This document shows, piece after piece, positions 24,546 through 32,869 of a stretch of DNA of 64,000 bases. Within the stretch, counting starts at the first letter, position 1, and the number at the start of each line of letters is the position of its first letter. A program made the position numbers and the translations under genes. The DNA is from Paraburkholderia humisilvae. Lineage in GTDB: Bacteria > Pseudomonadota > Gammaproteobacteria > Burkholderiales > Burkholderiaceae. The stretch lies in NCBI RefSeq assembly GCF_902859855.1, contig NZ_CADIKH010000009.1:1-64000 (forward strand), in the 5' to 3' direction. The notes under the pieces are model-generated. The model ran no database searches and was not told where the DNA came from. It worked only from the letters and a program-made list of their open reading frames with translations.

Positions 24546-26048
24546 ATGAATCAAAACACAACGATGTCCGAAAGTTCGCAAGGTCTCGAAGACTGGGCCG
24601 CTACCGTCCGGCGTGCGGCGGTCGACGAACTGCATGCACGAACGGCCGTCTATACGGCGAGCCACATCGTCGACGACATGCTCGGCCGGCTTGGTTGGCC
24701 CGCCGGAAACGACCGGCTGGTCGATCCGGGCTGTGGCGACGGCATGTTTCTCGCTCGGGCACTTGATGCGCTGCTCGTGACGCAACCGGCCGGATTCGAT
24801 CCCCGCGGCCGCGTTGAGGGGTGGGAGATCCACCCCACGGCTTGCCTCGACGCCCGGTCCCGTGTTGCATCCGTCCTGGCAGCGCACGGCTGGGTGCCGG
24901 CCCGTGCGGCTGCGATCGCCAGCGATATGGTGCACAACAGGGACTTCCTGACCGAAGGGCCTACGACGCCACAGTGGGACATCCTGGCGGGTAACCCACC
25001 GTACCTGCGCGCCGCCAATGTGCCAGATATCCTGCGTAACGAATACAGCCGCCACGTACCTGATTTCGCTCGGGGCGACATGCTGCACAGCTTTCTGGAG
25101 CGGTGCAGCCGTGCGGTGCGTCCCTCGGGCAGAATCGGATTTATTACGGCGGACAGATGGTTGATGAACGAACAGGCGAGCCGGTTGCGCGAGCAGCTCG
25201 GTCAGCGCCTGTCGCTCGCCCACACCGAGCGGCTGAGCGCCGAGACAGCTTTTTATCGCGCGAAGCTGCGACGCTCTAAGGCGCCGCCACGTGTTCATCC
25301 GGTATCAGTCGTGCTCGTGTCCGACGCCGGTGCCGCGCGGAACCTGACGGCGAGCCCGATTCACCCGGGCGTGGACGCTTCCCGTTACGAAGGAATGGAG
25401 CAGTTGTCCGCGTTCGCGCAGATCCGCATTGCGCCATGGCTCGGTACCAAGGGTGTGTTCGTCGTGGACGCAGCGACGGCACGCCGGCTGCCGCCCGAAT
25501 ACCTGGTGCCAGCTATCGACACTGACGACATCGTGAACGGACAGCTGCGTACGCCAACGCGCTGGGCGATCCGCACGCGCCCGTCAGAGGAACCGTGTCC
25601 GGAGATCATGGCTCACCTTACCAGTCAGATGCATCGGATGGCAAAGCGCGGCCGGCAAGGCAGACTCTGGATGCCGCCGGAGTCCTTCCATGCGCTGGAC
25701 CTCACCTGTGAGTCGCTGATCGTGCCGCGGATCGCGAAGACGCCGAAGGCCGTGCGCGTGCCACCGGGCATCCTGCCGATCAATCACAACCTGAGCATCG
25801 TCGCTGGCGGTGCGACCACCCTCGATCAGGTTGAGCAGGCTTTGGCGTCGGCGGTCGCAGCCGAGTGGGCGCGGGATTACGCACCTCGCCTCGAAGGAGG
25901 CTACCTGTCTCTTACGACCACGCTTCTGCGGCGCATGCCGATGGTTAATGTGCCGGGGGTATCGGAGTCAGTCGAAAAGGATTTGCGCAAAGCGTTCCAG
26001 CATCCTCTTCCTTTCCCGGGTGCGGCTGAGCGTAACGATGTGCCGTAG
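24546..26048 (+). CDS. N6-adenine-type DNA methyltransferase (gamma class)
   Basis: The 500-residue protein has motif I DPGCGDGMF (60-68) and motif IV NPPY (150-153) in the order of TaqI- and HsdM-type enzymes. A C-terminal part of about 250 residues looks like a target-recognition region (VPRIAKTPKAVRVPPGILPINHN, and late SLTTTLLRRMPM). No endonuclease motif (PD-ExK) is evident, so it is probably an orphan methylase or a restriction-alleviating plasmid methylase. The ATG at 24546 is preceded by AAGAAAG; ATG 24564 is an alternative. Confidence 0.83.
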   Translation: MNQNTTMSESSQGLEDWAATVRRAAVDELHARTAVYTASHIVDDMLGRLGWPAGNDRLVDPGCGDGMFLARALDALLVTQPAGFDPRGRVEGWEIHPTACLDARSRVASVLAAHGWVPARAAAIASDMVHNRDFLTEGPTTPQWDILAGNPPYLRAANVPDILRNEYSRHVPDFARGDMLHSFLERCSRAVRPSGRIGFITADRWLMNEQASRLREQLGQRLSLAHTERLSAETAFYRAKLRRSKAPPRVHPVSVVLVSDAGAARNLTASPIHPGVDASRYEGMEQLSAFAQIRIAPWLGTKGVFVVDAATARRLPPEYLVPAIDTDDIVNGQLRTPTRWAIRTRPSEEPCPEIMAHLTSQMHRMAKRGRQGRLWMPPESFHALDLTCESLIVPRIAKTPKAVRVPPGILPINHNLSIVAGGATTLDQVEQALASAVAAEWARDYAPRLEGGYLSLTTTLLRRMPMVNVPGVSESVEKDLRKAFQHPLPFPGAAERNDVP

Positions 26049-26069
26049 ACGGAGTGTCGTACCATGCTG

Positions 26070-26098
26070 ACTTCCTGTAAGGAAGTTCTTGTTATACT
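26070..26098 (+). promoter_or_regulatory. Recurrent palindrome and promoter
   Basis: ACTTCCTGTAAGGAAGT (26070-26086) has 7-bp arms. A good -10 TATACT (26093-26098) follows TTCCTG at 15 bp, shorter than the 17 bp seen at most other copies. Confidence 0.65.
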
Positions 26099-26114
26099 TG
26101 ACACGTTAAAAGGT

Positions 26115-26243
26115 AGCTGGACCCTCCAGCCATTCCGGGCGCTGAAAACGTCCCGAACTGCCGTCGGCGGTGCATCAATTCGCCAATCCCTGCGGGAATC
26201 CGTTCCCGCAGGGGACGATTCCTGCTCTTTTTCTTAGGAGCAG
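26115..26243 (+). promoter_or_regulatory. Structured mRNA leader with sequestered ribosome-binding site
   Basis: Four stems can be drawn: GCTGG/CCAGC (26116-26130); a CGGG/CCCG stem (about 26136-26154); a perfect 11-bp stem CCCTGCGGGAA/TTCCCGCAGGG with TCCG loop (26188-26213); and CTGCTC/GAGCAG (26222-26243), whose right arm overlaps AGGAG (26236-26240). The last would hide the ribosome-binding site of the gene at 26246. Confidence 0.6.
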
Positions 26244-26245
26244 CA

Positions 26246-26821
26246 ATGCAGTCTACTCATTCTCACCGGAAGTCGTCGCCGCGTATTGACGCCCCGATCG
26301 ACCGATTGAAAGCGGCTGTCGTTCAGGTCGCATTTGCTGTCCGGTGGAAGCTCCATGAGATCTTCTCCTTCCGGCCGGCGTACGCGTTCGATCAGGCTCA
26401 ATACACCGTGGCCTGCGGCCACGAGGCGGACTTCATTCAGGCCGGTATCAACGAGGCGCGCTTCGCCTGGGACATACGCAGGTTCATGCAGGGATGGATC
26501 GAAGGCTTCTTCAAGCCATCCTTGCACATTGACCTGTCCTTCACGCACGCCCGTCTTCGTCATCCTGTGCAGGTGAAGCACGATCCGCACATCGCTGATT
26601 TTGACGAATCGGCGTTGTACGTTTCGATGCCGCTCACCTTGCGAGACCTCTCCGGGCGCTTCGAGTGCCGGATAGCGCGGCCGATGCAATGGTCGCCTGA
26701 AAAACTCCTGTGTGCGTTGAGCACGCCAGTCGCACAGGCGTTCTGCAAGCACCACTTCGGAGCGGACGCCTATCTGGGGCATGAATGCATCGGAAGTACC
26801 GAGGTGTCAGTAAACGTATGA
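26246..26821 (+). CDS. Hypothetical protein, 191 residues
   Basis: It begins MQSTHSHRKSSPRIDAPIDR and contains alternating charged and aromatic segments (YTVACGHEADFIQAGINEARF, SLHIDLSFTHARL). No signal peptide or membrane helix is seen. No family is recognised. It is governed by the palindrome promoter and structured leader just upstream and is followed by a hairpin. Confidence 0.68.
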   Translation: MQSTHSHRKSSPRIDAPIDRLKAAVVQVAFAVRWKLHEIFSFRPAYAFDQAQYTVACGHEADFIQAGINEARFAWDIRRFMQGWIEGFFKPSLHIDLSFTHARLRHPVQVKHDPHIADFDESALYVSMPLTLRDLSGRFECRIARPMQWSPEKLLCALSTPVAQAFCKHHFGADAYLGHECIGSTEVSVNV

Positions 26822-26849
26822 GCCGCGCTTCCGGAAAGGGAGCGCGGCT
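26821..26849 (+). terminator. Strong hairpin after the 26246 gene
   Basis: AGCCGCGCT (26821-26829) and AGCGCGGCT (26841-26849) form a 9-bp perfect stem directly at the stop codon. No T tract follows, so read-through to the next gene is possible. Confidence 0.5.
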
Positions 26850-26936
26850 AGAACGCTGTGCGCTCCAGGAAGGGACTGCAGGCGGCTGAAAAGTGACTTT
26901 TAAAACACCCGCGGGGACGCGCTTCCCGGTGGGGAC

Positions 26937-26964
26937 GCTTCTCGCACTCATATTTGGGAGAAGC
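26937..26964 (+). promoter_or_regulatory. Ribosome-binding-site hairpin
   Basis: GCTTCTC (26937-26943) pairs perfectly with GAGAAGC (26958-26964), 2 bases before the ATG at 26967. The GGGAG ribosome-binding site straddles the loop and right arm. It has the same logic as the leaders at 26222, 28218 and 59051, with different sequence. Confidence 0.6.
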
Positions 26965-26966
26965 AA

Positions 26967-27995
26967 ATGAATGAAAAGAAAATGCCGGAAACGCAGGAGT
27001 TGGCTGTTGAAACTCTGCGAGTCGGTGATCAAGTCGATCTGAAGTCGTGTCCGTTCCTCAAGGGGCATGCTGCGGCCGAGTCGGAGTATGCCGTGGTGGA
27101 GTCGATCGAGCGGGAAACGCCGAATTGCCTCGCCGTTGGATACGAAGGTATCGACGTGGTGGGCTATCCGGTGGGTACCAGGCTGACCGTTTCTCCCCTG
27201 ACAATCGCAAGCCGGAAACTGCCGGAAGCGAGGACGCTGCGTATTAACGTTCGTCAGGTATCGAAGGTGTTGGCTGATTTCGAGGACGAGGGTGTCGCGG
27301 GTATTTACGCGGTGATTCTCCCCGTACTCAGTCGGTCGCCGTCGGATGCGAAACGTGCATCCATCGCGCTCGATATTTTCCGTGCACGCCAGTGCATCGG
27401 GTGTCTGGACGACTTCGAGATCGAGGTGATTGATGAGCAGAACAACGTCATCGATCAGGATTCCGATCACGTGGTCTATCCAGGCTCGTTGGATGGCCAT
27501 GTTCAGAGGATCAGCGACAAGCCGGTTACCGGAAGCGAGCTGAAAGTGCCCCACGCGAGCGTGCGGGACGCTGCACAGCGGTTGCTCAACGCATTTGGTG
27601 GCGACGCGCCGTCCTGGCTGCGAGAAGAAGTCGTTGCTCTCGAAAGCGCCTTGGCTCGCGAAGTTGAGACGGATGAGAGGAGTGTTCCGGCGCAACACCG
27701 CAATGCCGTAAAGATTGAAAGCGGCTGCGACGAAGAAGAGCAGCTGAGTTCCTTCCAGAACGGTACGCTACAGTCCTTCGGGAAGGGTCTGGCCGTCACG
27801 ATCCAGGTGCATGTTCAGGTGCCACCCGAGTTGGCTGAGTGCTCGGAGGCCGAGGCGCAAAACTACCTTCGCGAGAAACTGGAAGCGGCATCTGCCACGG
27901 CCGGCGGCGCACTGAAGTTCGATGCGCGGATCGGTGTCAGCTGCGAGCGTGCACGAGAGTTGTCACGTGCGTCGTCGCTGTCTGCTGACATGTGA
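26967..27995 (+). CDS. Hypothetical protein, 342 residues
   Basis: The N-terminal 75 residues read as a small beta domain (LRVGDQVDLKSCPFL, YAVVESIERETPNCLAVGYEG). The middle is acidic with alternating strands and helices; the last part has LAVTIQVHVQVPPELAECSE and a helical tail. No catalytic motif is visible. It is probably cotranscribed from the promoter at 26070 or has an undetected one, and it is bounded downstream by a strong terminator. Confidence 0.68.
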   Translation: MNEKKMPETQELAVETLRVGDQVDLKSCPFLKGHAAAESEYAVVESIERETPNCLAVGYEGIDVVGYPVGTRLTVSPLTIASRKLPEARTLRINVRQVSKVLADFEDEGVAGIYAVILPVLSRSPSDAKRASIALDIFRARQCIGCLDDFEIEVIDEQNNVIDQDSDHVVYPGSLDGHVQRISDKPVTGSELKVPHASVRDAAQRLLNAFGGDAPSWLREEVVALESALAREVETDERSVPAQHRNAVKIESGCDEEEQLSSFQNGTLQSFGKGLAVTIQVHVQVPPELAECSEAEAQNYLREKLEAASATAGGALKFDARIGVSCERARELSRASSLSADM

Positions 27996-28007
27996 TTGAT
28001 CTTGCTG

Positions 28008-28052
28008 AAGCCGCCCGTGCACCCCTCGCAAGAGGGAGCCGGCGGGCTTCTT
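28008..28052 (+). terminator. Terminator, homologous to the one at 29716
   Basis: A long stem built from AAGCCGCCCG and CCGGCGGGCTT with an inner CCCTC/GAGGG hairpin, then a T-rich tail (TTCTTTGTTTTT). Layout and bases closely match 29716-29758. Confidence 0.8.
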
Positions 28053-28090
28053 TGTTTTTGAGGTTTCATGGACCCAGCTTGATATGCGGG

Positions 28091-28121
28091 CATTCCTGAT
28101 GGGAAGCGTTTGATGTAACAT
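28091..28121 (+). promoter_or_regulatory. Recurrent palindrome (imperfect) and promoter
   Basis: CATTCCTGATGGGAAGC is a degenerate copy. TTCCTG (28093-28098) is 17 bp from TAACAT (28116-28121). Confidence 0.6.
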
Positions 28122-28140
28122 TGGCTCGCTTTCACACGGT

Positions 28141-28248
28141 AGCTGGACCTTAGCCAGCCTCATGCGGCATCTGCCGCAAATCAAAACCCTTGCGGGGCTT
28201 GTGTCCTGCTATCGGGCACCTGCTTCGCGTTTCCAGACAGGAGCAGGT
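28141..28248 (+). promoter_or_regulatory. Structured mRNA leader with sequestered ribosome-binding site
   Basis: It begins with AGCTGGACC and the hairpin GCTGG/CCAGC (28142-28158), as in the 26115 leader. A final hairpin ACCTGCT (28218-28224) with AGCAGGT (28242-28248) overlaps AGGAG (28239-28243). The same ACCTGCTTCGCG...AGGAGCAGGT arrangement recurs at 59051-59078. Confidence 0.62.
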
Positions 28249-28251
28249 ACC

Positions 28252-29697
28252 ATGAATCAAGTTCATCTCCAGCGTTCTCAAACCACTTCCTGCGAGCATG
28301 CACGCCCGTATGTTGTGGAGGTCAGGTCCGGCGAGGCAGTTCCCCACTGCCCCTTCGAAACTAATTTTCCGACTCTCGAGACAGCTGAATCGGCCGCCAT
28401 CGAGCTTCTGAACGAAGATCCTGAGGCTCGGGAGGCACGCGTCTTTCACTACTCGGACGAGTCCGACCCCACGCAGGTAAAGGAATTGAAGTGCATCGGT
28501 CGAAGCGAGGCCGTCGCACGGAAACTGCGGGAAGCCCGAGTTAGCGTCGCGCAGAGGGTGCTCGACCTGTACGAACTGGATGTCGACTTTGACCCGCGCA
28601 ACGTGACGCATCTCGGGTGGAATACGGCGGATCTTCAGGATCTGCAGTGCTTCATCGACGCGTACTACTGGGTTGGCAACGACATGCGCGAGGCCAGACT
28701 ACAGTTCCATGTGAAATTCGACGCGTCAGGAATTGTCGCGGATGCATACGCTCACGACGCGCGCAATAAAGTGGTGGGCAAGCGTGGCGACGTCCGTCAG
28801 GGTGTTGCTGACGGGAACTGGCCGCGAAGTCAGCTTCGGTCCGTCGCCGGGATCATGCCTGACGGCAAAATGCCGGAAGATCGCGGAGGCGTCTCCGAAA
28901 TCGAGGCCGTCCTGGTTCAGGCAATCGAGGCGTCGGGTTTCACGGTCAGCGGTCCGACTGATTCCCGGGCTGCGGAGCACGGCGAACCAATGTGGGTCTG
29001 TAACGCGCGGGGCGCCCTGGCGCAGGCGAGGGTTGAACGAAGGAAACGGCCGCCAAAGCGGTACGCACAGCCGATCGGCCACACGGTCGACGGTTTTACC
29101 GTTGGCCACTTGGCGACGATGAACTGCAGCAAGGCCGTTGGAACGATCGTCGGCATCGGAAACCCCGTTAGCCGTCGGACCATCATCCTGGAGTTTGATG
29201 AGCCGCAGCCGGTCGATGCGCCAGAGGGGGTAACGTCGCGCCGATTTGAGCTTGATTGCCGCAGCATTTCGTCCACGTGGGCGCCTCCGGGCGGCCTGAA
29301 ACTGTCGGACAGCAAGGCGATTGCGCTATTTCCGTCCGGCCGGTTCATCACCGATGGTGACCATCGGAAGGTCGCCGAAATGTTCCAGCCTGGTGATTCG
29401 CCCCTCGAGATGGAAATGATCAAGCGTCGCATCGTGGGGTCATTCAACGCGTTACCGGGTCTCGTTGGCGTGCTCATGCGTGCCGACAAGGAAAGTGCGC
29501 TCTGGCAGGCGATCTCCAAGGAGGGTATTGCGGACTCTTACGCGATCGCTCTGTCGGAGGCCGTCATAGCCCTTGGGGATAGTGGCATCGCTGAGGTCGC
29601 GCATCGCTATGAGCTCGACCCTGATGCGATTTGTGCGAAGCAGGGGGTCGAAGTGCTGGTCGATTCGACTTCCGCCAGCCCGTCGTCGGCTATCTGA
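28252..29697 (+). CDS. Hypothetical protein, 481 residues
   Basis: The start at 28252 follows AGGAG; the frame from 28162 is leader. The protein is soluble and multidomain by appearance. Residues 20-70 hold CPFETNFPTLETAESAAIEL; a middle region has IGHTVDGFTVGHLATMN and VGTIVGIGNPVSRRTIILEFDE, which reads like an SH3-like KOW-type fold; the end is helical. No catalytic motif is recognised. It shares promoter, leader and terminator type with its neighbours, not sequence. Confidence 0.68.
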   Translation: MNQVHLQRSQTTSCEHARPYVVEVRSGEAVPHCPFETNFPTLETAESAAIELLNEDPEAREARVFHYSDESDPTQVKELKCIGRSEAVARKLREARVSVAQRVLDLYELDVDFDPRNVTHLGWNTADLQDLQCFIDAYYWVGNDMREARLQFHVKFDASGIVADAYAHDARNKVVGKRGDVRQGVADGNWPRSQLRSVAGIMPDGKMPEDRGGVSEIEAVLVQAIEASGFTVSGPTDSRAAEHGEPMWVCNARGALAQARVERRKRPPKRYAQPIGHTVDGFTVGHLATMNCSKAVGTIVGIGNPVSRRTIILEFDEPQPVDAPEGVTSRRFELDCRSISSTWAPPGGLKLSDSKAIALFPSGRFITDGDHRKVAEMFQPGDSPLEMEMIKRRIVGSFNALPGLVGVLMRADKESALWQAISKEGIADSYAIALSEAVIALGDSGIAEVAHRYELDPDAICAKQGVEVLVDSTSASPSSAI

Positions 29698-29715
29698 TCC
29701 ATACCCGTAACCCAT

Positions 29716-29758
29716 GCCCGCTGCGTACCCTCGATAGAGGGTGCCGGCGGGCTTTTTT
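29716..29758 (+). terminator. Terminator, homologous to the one at 28008
   Basis: GCCCGC and GCGGGC outer arms with an inner ACCCTC/GAGGGT hairpin, followed by TTTTTT. It shares the core GCCGGCGGGCTT with the upstream terminator. Confidence 0.85.
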
Positions 29759-29787
29759 CTTTGTGCTCGTGCTGGGGAGAATAGTCC

Positions 29788-29825
29788 GGGGCTTGTCACA
29801 GCCCCGCTAACGCCGCTTGCGGCGT
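29788..29825. other. Two adjacent small hairpins
   Basis: GGGGCT/AGCCCC (29788-29805) and ACGCCGC/GCGGCGT with a 2-base loop (29810-29825). Neither has a T tract. They may be leader elements of the gene at 29940 or parts of a bidirectional terminator. Confidence 0.4.
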
Positions 29826-29939
29826 GCGTGGCCTGCGGGAAAACGGATAAGCAGACAGGCCGCGCACCTTGAGGGTGGGCAAATAGCCGCTGGTGCTGAT
29901 AGGGCACAATAGGCGTTCCAACCTGTCCGAGGAGCGTCC

Positions 29940-30383
29940 ATGCCTGCCCGAATCCCGCTCGACCCGAAGCTGCCGCCCGGCTTCGACGATACGCCAAACG
30001 AAGATCGCACCAAAGATGAGCTGGACGCCTGGTGGGACCATCCCTTCGGTGTAACGCGAGCCGATGGTCGTATTGATGTCCGGTGCCTGCACGGCGGCTC
30101 ATGGGACCGTTCAACGTCCCTTGGCATTGCCGAGGATTACGACAAGGCATGCGCGCTGGCGGCCGAGAAGCTGGCGGAATGGTTGAAGTATCGCGAGCGC
30201 CCGACGTTGTCCCTCGACCTGAAGCCGAGCGTTGTGATGATGCCGCAGCGGCCCGACGAAGAGATGCGGGTTATCGCGACATTCGAGACGACCGAGGAAG
30301 CGGGCGCCTATATCCGCGAGCATTACCCGCAAGCAGCGGCGCGAGCCGGCACAACCGGACGGCAGAACGGCGAACCTGCTTGA
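29940..30383 (+). CDS. Hypothetical protein, 147 residues
   Basis: It begins MPARIPLDPKLPPGFDDTP and contains a compact acidic domain with GGSWDRSTSLGIAEDYDKAC and a helix (ALAAEKLAEWLKY). An MRVIATFETTEEAGAYI segment near the end resembles a small alpha/beta fold. No family is recognised. It has GGAG 10 bases upstream of the ATG. Confidence 0.65.
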   Translation: MPARIPLDPKLPPGFDDTPNEDRTKDELDAWWDHPFGVTRADGRIDVRCLHGGSWDRSTSLGIAEDYDKACALAAEKLAEWLKYRERPTLSLDLKPSVVMMPQRPDEEMRVIATFETTEEAGAYIREHYPQAAARAGTTGRQNGEPA

Positions 30384-30406
30384 GCGTGGCGCCAGTGCGC
30401 ACCGGC

Positions 30407-30676
30407 TCACGCGCGACTCGGCGGAGCGTTGTTCGCAGCCATGCGTGCGATGTGCAGCAACCCCTGCGCGATGACAACGTTGGCGTTGTGCGAAACGTCC
30501 TTCGCCCCGTTTTTCAGGACGATGAGAGGCATCTGCGAGGCGATCTTCTCCCACTCTGCGAGGAGGAGGGCCGGGTTCGGGTGCGTCTTGAACAGCACGC
30601 TCAACGCCGCGGTGAAAACCGTCGCCGGGTCGGCGTCGTCGGCTTGAGGCAAGTCCGTCTGAAGTGCGTCAGTCAC
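30407..30676 (-). CDS. Hypothetical helical protein, 89 residues
   Basis: GTG at 30676 follows a strong GGAGG with 5-base spacing, so I prefer it to the ATG at 30709. The protein is acidic at the N-terminus (TDLPQADDADP) and then helical (AALSVLFKTHPNPALLLAEWEKI). It is convergent with the 29940 gene. No family is recognised. Confidence 0.6.
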   Translation of the reverse strand: MTDALQTDLPQADDADPATVFTAALSVLFKTHPNPALLLAEWEKIASQMPLIVLKNGAKDVSHNANVVIAQGLLHIARMAANNAPPSRA

Positions 30677-30917
30677 GATATCCTCCGATATGAGCGCTGC
30701 GGATGCCAAACGGTCAGGCTCGAAGTTCGAAGTGCCCGAAGTGGACGGCCGAATACATGCCGTCCTCAGTCATCGCAGATGGCGGTCAGTCGCTATCTTA
30801 ACGATCGGAATAGTTGATTTGAAAGTCAAGGAGCGTGTGGTCGCGGGCATGCGGCTGCGGATCTATTATTTTTCTACGTCATGTCTTGGAAGACAAACCT
30901 TAGAACATGGTCGGGGG

Positions 30918-31319
30918 TTAAGGAAAATCCTTCTGCGATGAAATAGCGCAGACCCTTTTCGCCAGAGCGTCGCCATTGGTTTCCGGAAAAAGCTGGATGG
31001 GCTGGTGATATCCGACTGGTGCAGTTGAACTGTCAACCATGTTGCCGTTGGCATCATATTTCGCGATGGACAGCACATCCACCGTCCAATTGGTGCAATC
31101 CACTTGCCACCGGAAAACCACGTAGGCATATCGCTTCCCGCCCTGCGTTCCGTGTTTGTCAAGCCGGACAAAGACTGCACGCATTGGACCATCGATCCCG
31201 ATATGCTCCGAATTGAACGAGTAATTGTTCTGAACTGGAATCCATTCGGCTTGCGCGGCAGGCGCGGCAACCAGTGAAGTGCCCACGACAAGTGCGCCAA
31301 TGATATTGCGTGTTCTCAC
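30918..31319 (-). CDS. Exported protein resembling surface-adhesin protein E
   Basis: GTG at 31319 follows AGGAAG. A signal peptide (MRTRNIIGALVVGTSLVAAP, then AAQA) precedes a mature domain of about 105 residues. That domain contains a Trp near its start, a YAYVVFRWQVDCTNWTVDV stretch, SIAKYDANGNMV and a C-terminal Cys, the layout of the Adhesin_E-like family of small disulfide-bonded beta proteins. Base composition around it is lower in GC than in neighbouring genes. The family assignment is by eye only. Confidence 0.65.
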   Translation of the reverse strand: MRTRNIIGALVVGTSLVAAPAAQAEWIPVQNNYSFNSEHIGIDGPMRAVFVRLDKHGTQGGKRYAYVVFRWQVDCTNWTVDVLSIAKYDANGNMVDSSTAPVGYHQPIQLFPETNGDALAKRVCAISSQKDFP

Positions 31320-31763
31320 GATTTCTTCCTTTCTTAAAAATAGGTTGGAATCAAGACAACGCAATACCGAACCGGCAGGCCTACGTGCTGAAGTTATCAA
31401 CCGAAATAAAAAGATCACGATCGACGATTGCAATCCTCTTTTTTACGTTTTCGATCGGTCGTTGACCTTACGAATATAATACATTCTCGCTTGCACACGG
31501 CGTGCGGCGAAGCGCCACAGATCAAGCGTTTAATCTAGAAATCTGCAGATAATCAACTCCCGCCTTTCTGGCGTTAGCGAGCCGGCACACGCGAACGCTT
31601 TTCAACTGAAATCATTCTTGGAAACGATGCCTCATGGACACGCTGTCGTGAGCCAACTGCCGCCGGCTGCTGACCGGACAGCATCCGACGCACAAGATGG
31701 TCAGAAAGACCGTACCATCCAAGAGAGAATCCGAATAACGAGTGACGAAGAAGAGACATCGCC
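31320..31763. other. AT-richer intergenic region
   Basis: This stretch is visibly richer in A and T than the rest of the window. It holds TATAAT near 31473-31480 but no convincing gene. It is a likely mark of a recent insertion carrying the flanking genes. Confidence 0.45.
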
Positions 31764-32318
31764 ATGCCAGATTCATTGCTCGATCCGCGGTTCGTGAGGC
31801 GCGTAAGTCTGCTCTGTTGCCACTGCACCCGCAACATTGCGTACTACCGTGCGGGCTTTGTGAGCGAGGACGGAACCGGCGAACTTAAACAGCAAACTGA
31901 GTTTGGGGCCACGGTGAACGGGAACATGCTTGATATCGCCGTGCTCGAGTGGTGCAAGCTGTTTGCGGATAGGCGCGCGCATCATTACTGGAAGCGTGTT
32001 GTCCGAGATGAAAAGGAGCAGCAGCAGTTCCTCGCTCACTTGCTTCGCGATGCCGGTATGAATCTGCAGGGCTGGAAGCGTTACCTCGACACGATGCGGG
32101 TGTACCGGGATAAGTTCGTTGCTCATCTGGACACGCAGAATGTCATGAATATTCCGTCGCTCGACGGGGCGCTGGCTAGCGTGCAGTTTCTCTACGCATA
32201 CCTGCGTGCAACCAATCCTGCATCGACGTTCGAAATGCTTCACGGTGAACCTTTGCCACAGGATCTCACCGGGTACTACACGCGTTGCCGCGACGAGGCG
32301 CGTGCTTCCTACGCATAG
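31764..32318 (+). CDS. HEPN-like protein (AbiU2-type), possible toxin or defence protein
   Basis: The 184-residue all-helical protein contains VYRDKFVAHLD, that is R115-x5-H121, close to the R-x4-6-H motif of HEPN ribonucleases and to the R-x-K-x-x-A-H form in AbiU2-like proteins. A Cys-rich start (SLLCCHCTRNIAYY) and a conserved-looking NGNMLDIAVLEWCKLF helix precede it. HEPN proteins often act as RNases in abortive infection or toxin-antitoxin pairs. No obvious antitoxin is adjacent. Ribosome-binding site GAAGAAGAG is spaced about 8 bases from ATG. Confidence 0.55.
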   Translation: MPDSLLDPRFVRRVSLLCCHCTRNIAYYRAGFVSEDGTGELKQQTEFGATVNGNMLDIAVLEWCKLFADRRAHHYWKRVVRDEKEQQQFLAHLLRDAGMNLQGWKRYLDTMRVYRDKFVAHLDTQNVMNIPSLDGALASVQFLYAYLRATNPASTFEMLHGEPLPQDLTGYYTRCRDEARASYA

Positions 32319-32869
32319 CTTAGCGTTGAAGCCTTGCGTTGGTCTCGCCCGGCCTCGACGCCGTGTTGGATGGAGACTCCGTAGAGCCACCGAAGTGCCT
32401 GAGATCGGATGACATCGTTCTGGCACACAAGCTGTCCGACGACGGCTCTGGAGTCGCTTCGTGCCGACCAGCGGGCGAAGCGCGCCCTTCACTTTGACTG
32501 CTGCCCGTCGCGCGTCGGGTTACGTTCTCCAAAAAGCGGCATCAGGCATTTCCATCATCCCGGTGGCCGCGGCGCGTGTGCCTACGAAGCAGAGTCGAAA
32601 GCCCATCAGAGCCTCAGATACGCGATTCTGATAGCGCTACTGTCCGGATCGCCCTGGAGGGCGGATGTCCTTGCACAGAGCGGTGCTGCAAGCATTGCGG
32701 AGAAGACGCGGGCGGCGGGGTGAGGAAGGCGACGTCATGCTCTCAAGTCTTCGTGTTCTGTGGTCGACCGAAAGTGGGGAGGAGGCGAGGAAGCACTGTT
32801 CGACAGGGATTGAACTGGCTGGCTCGACCGGTACATTGTCCACATCCCATAGAACTGAGGAACCTCGGC
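32319..32869. other. Intergenic region, no supported gene
   Basis: About 550 bp with only mosaic short frames. One frame near 32575-32720 is Cys-rich and the overlapping one has an Ala/Leu-rich end, but neither has a ribosome-binding site. It may hold a decayed gene. Confidence 0.4.

Noticed and set aside
24246..25298. 350-residue minus-strand frame opposite the adenine methyltransferase
   Set aside because: Opposes clear methyltransferase motifs and has no coherent domain.
26634..27698. 354-residue minus-strand frame across the 26246 and 26967 genes
   Set aside because: Spans two genes and their structured leader; shadow.
31574..31837. Minus-strand frame in the AT-rich gap, considered as an insertion-sequence remnant
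   Set aside because: No transposase motif and no flanking inverted repeats were seen.
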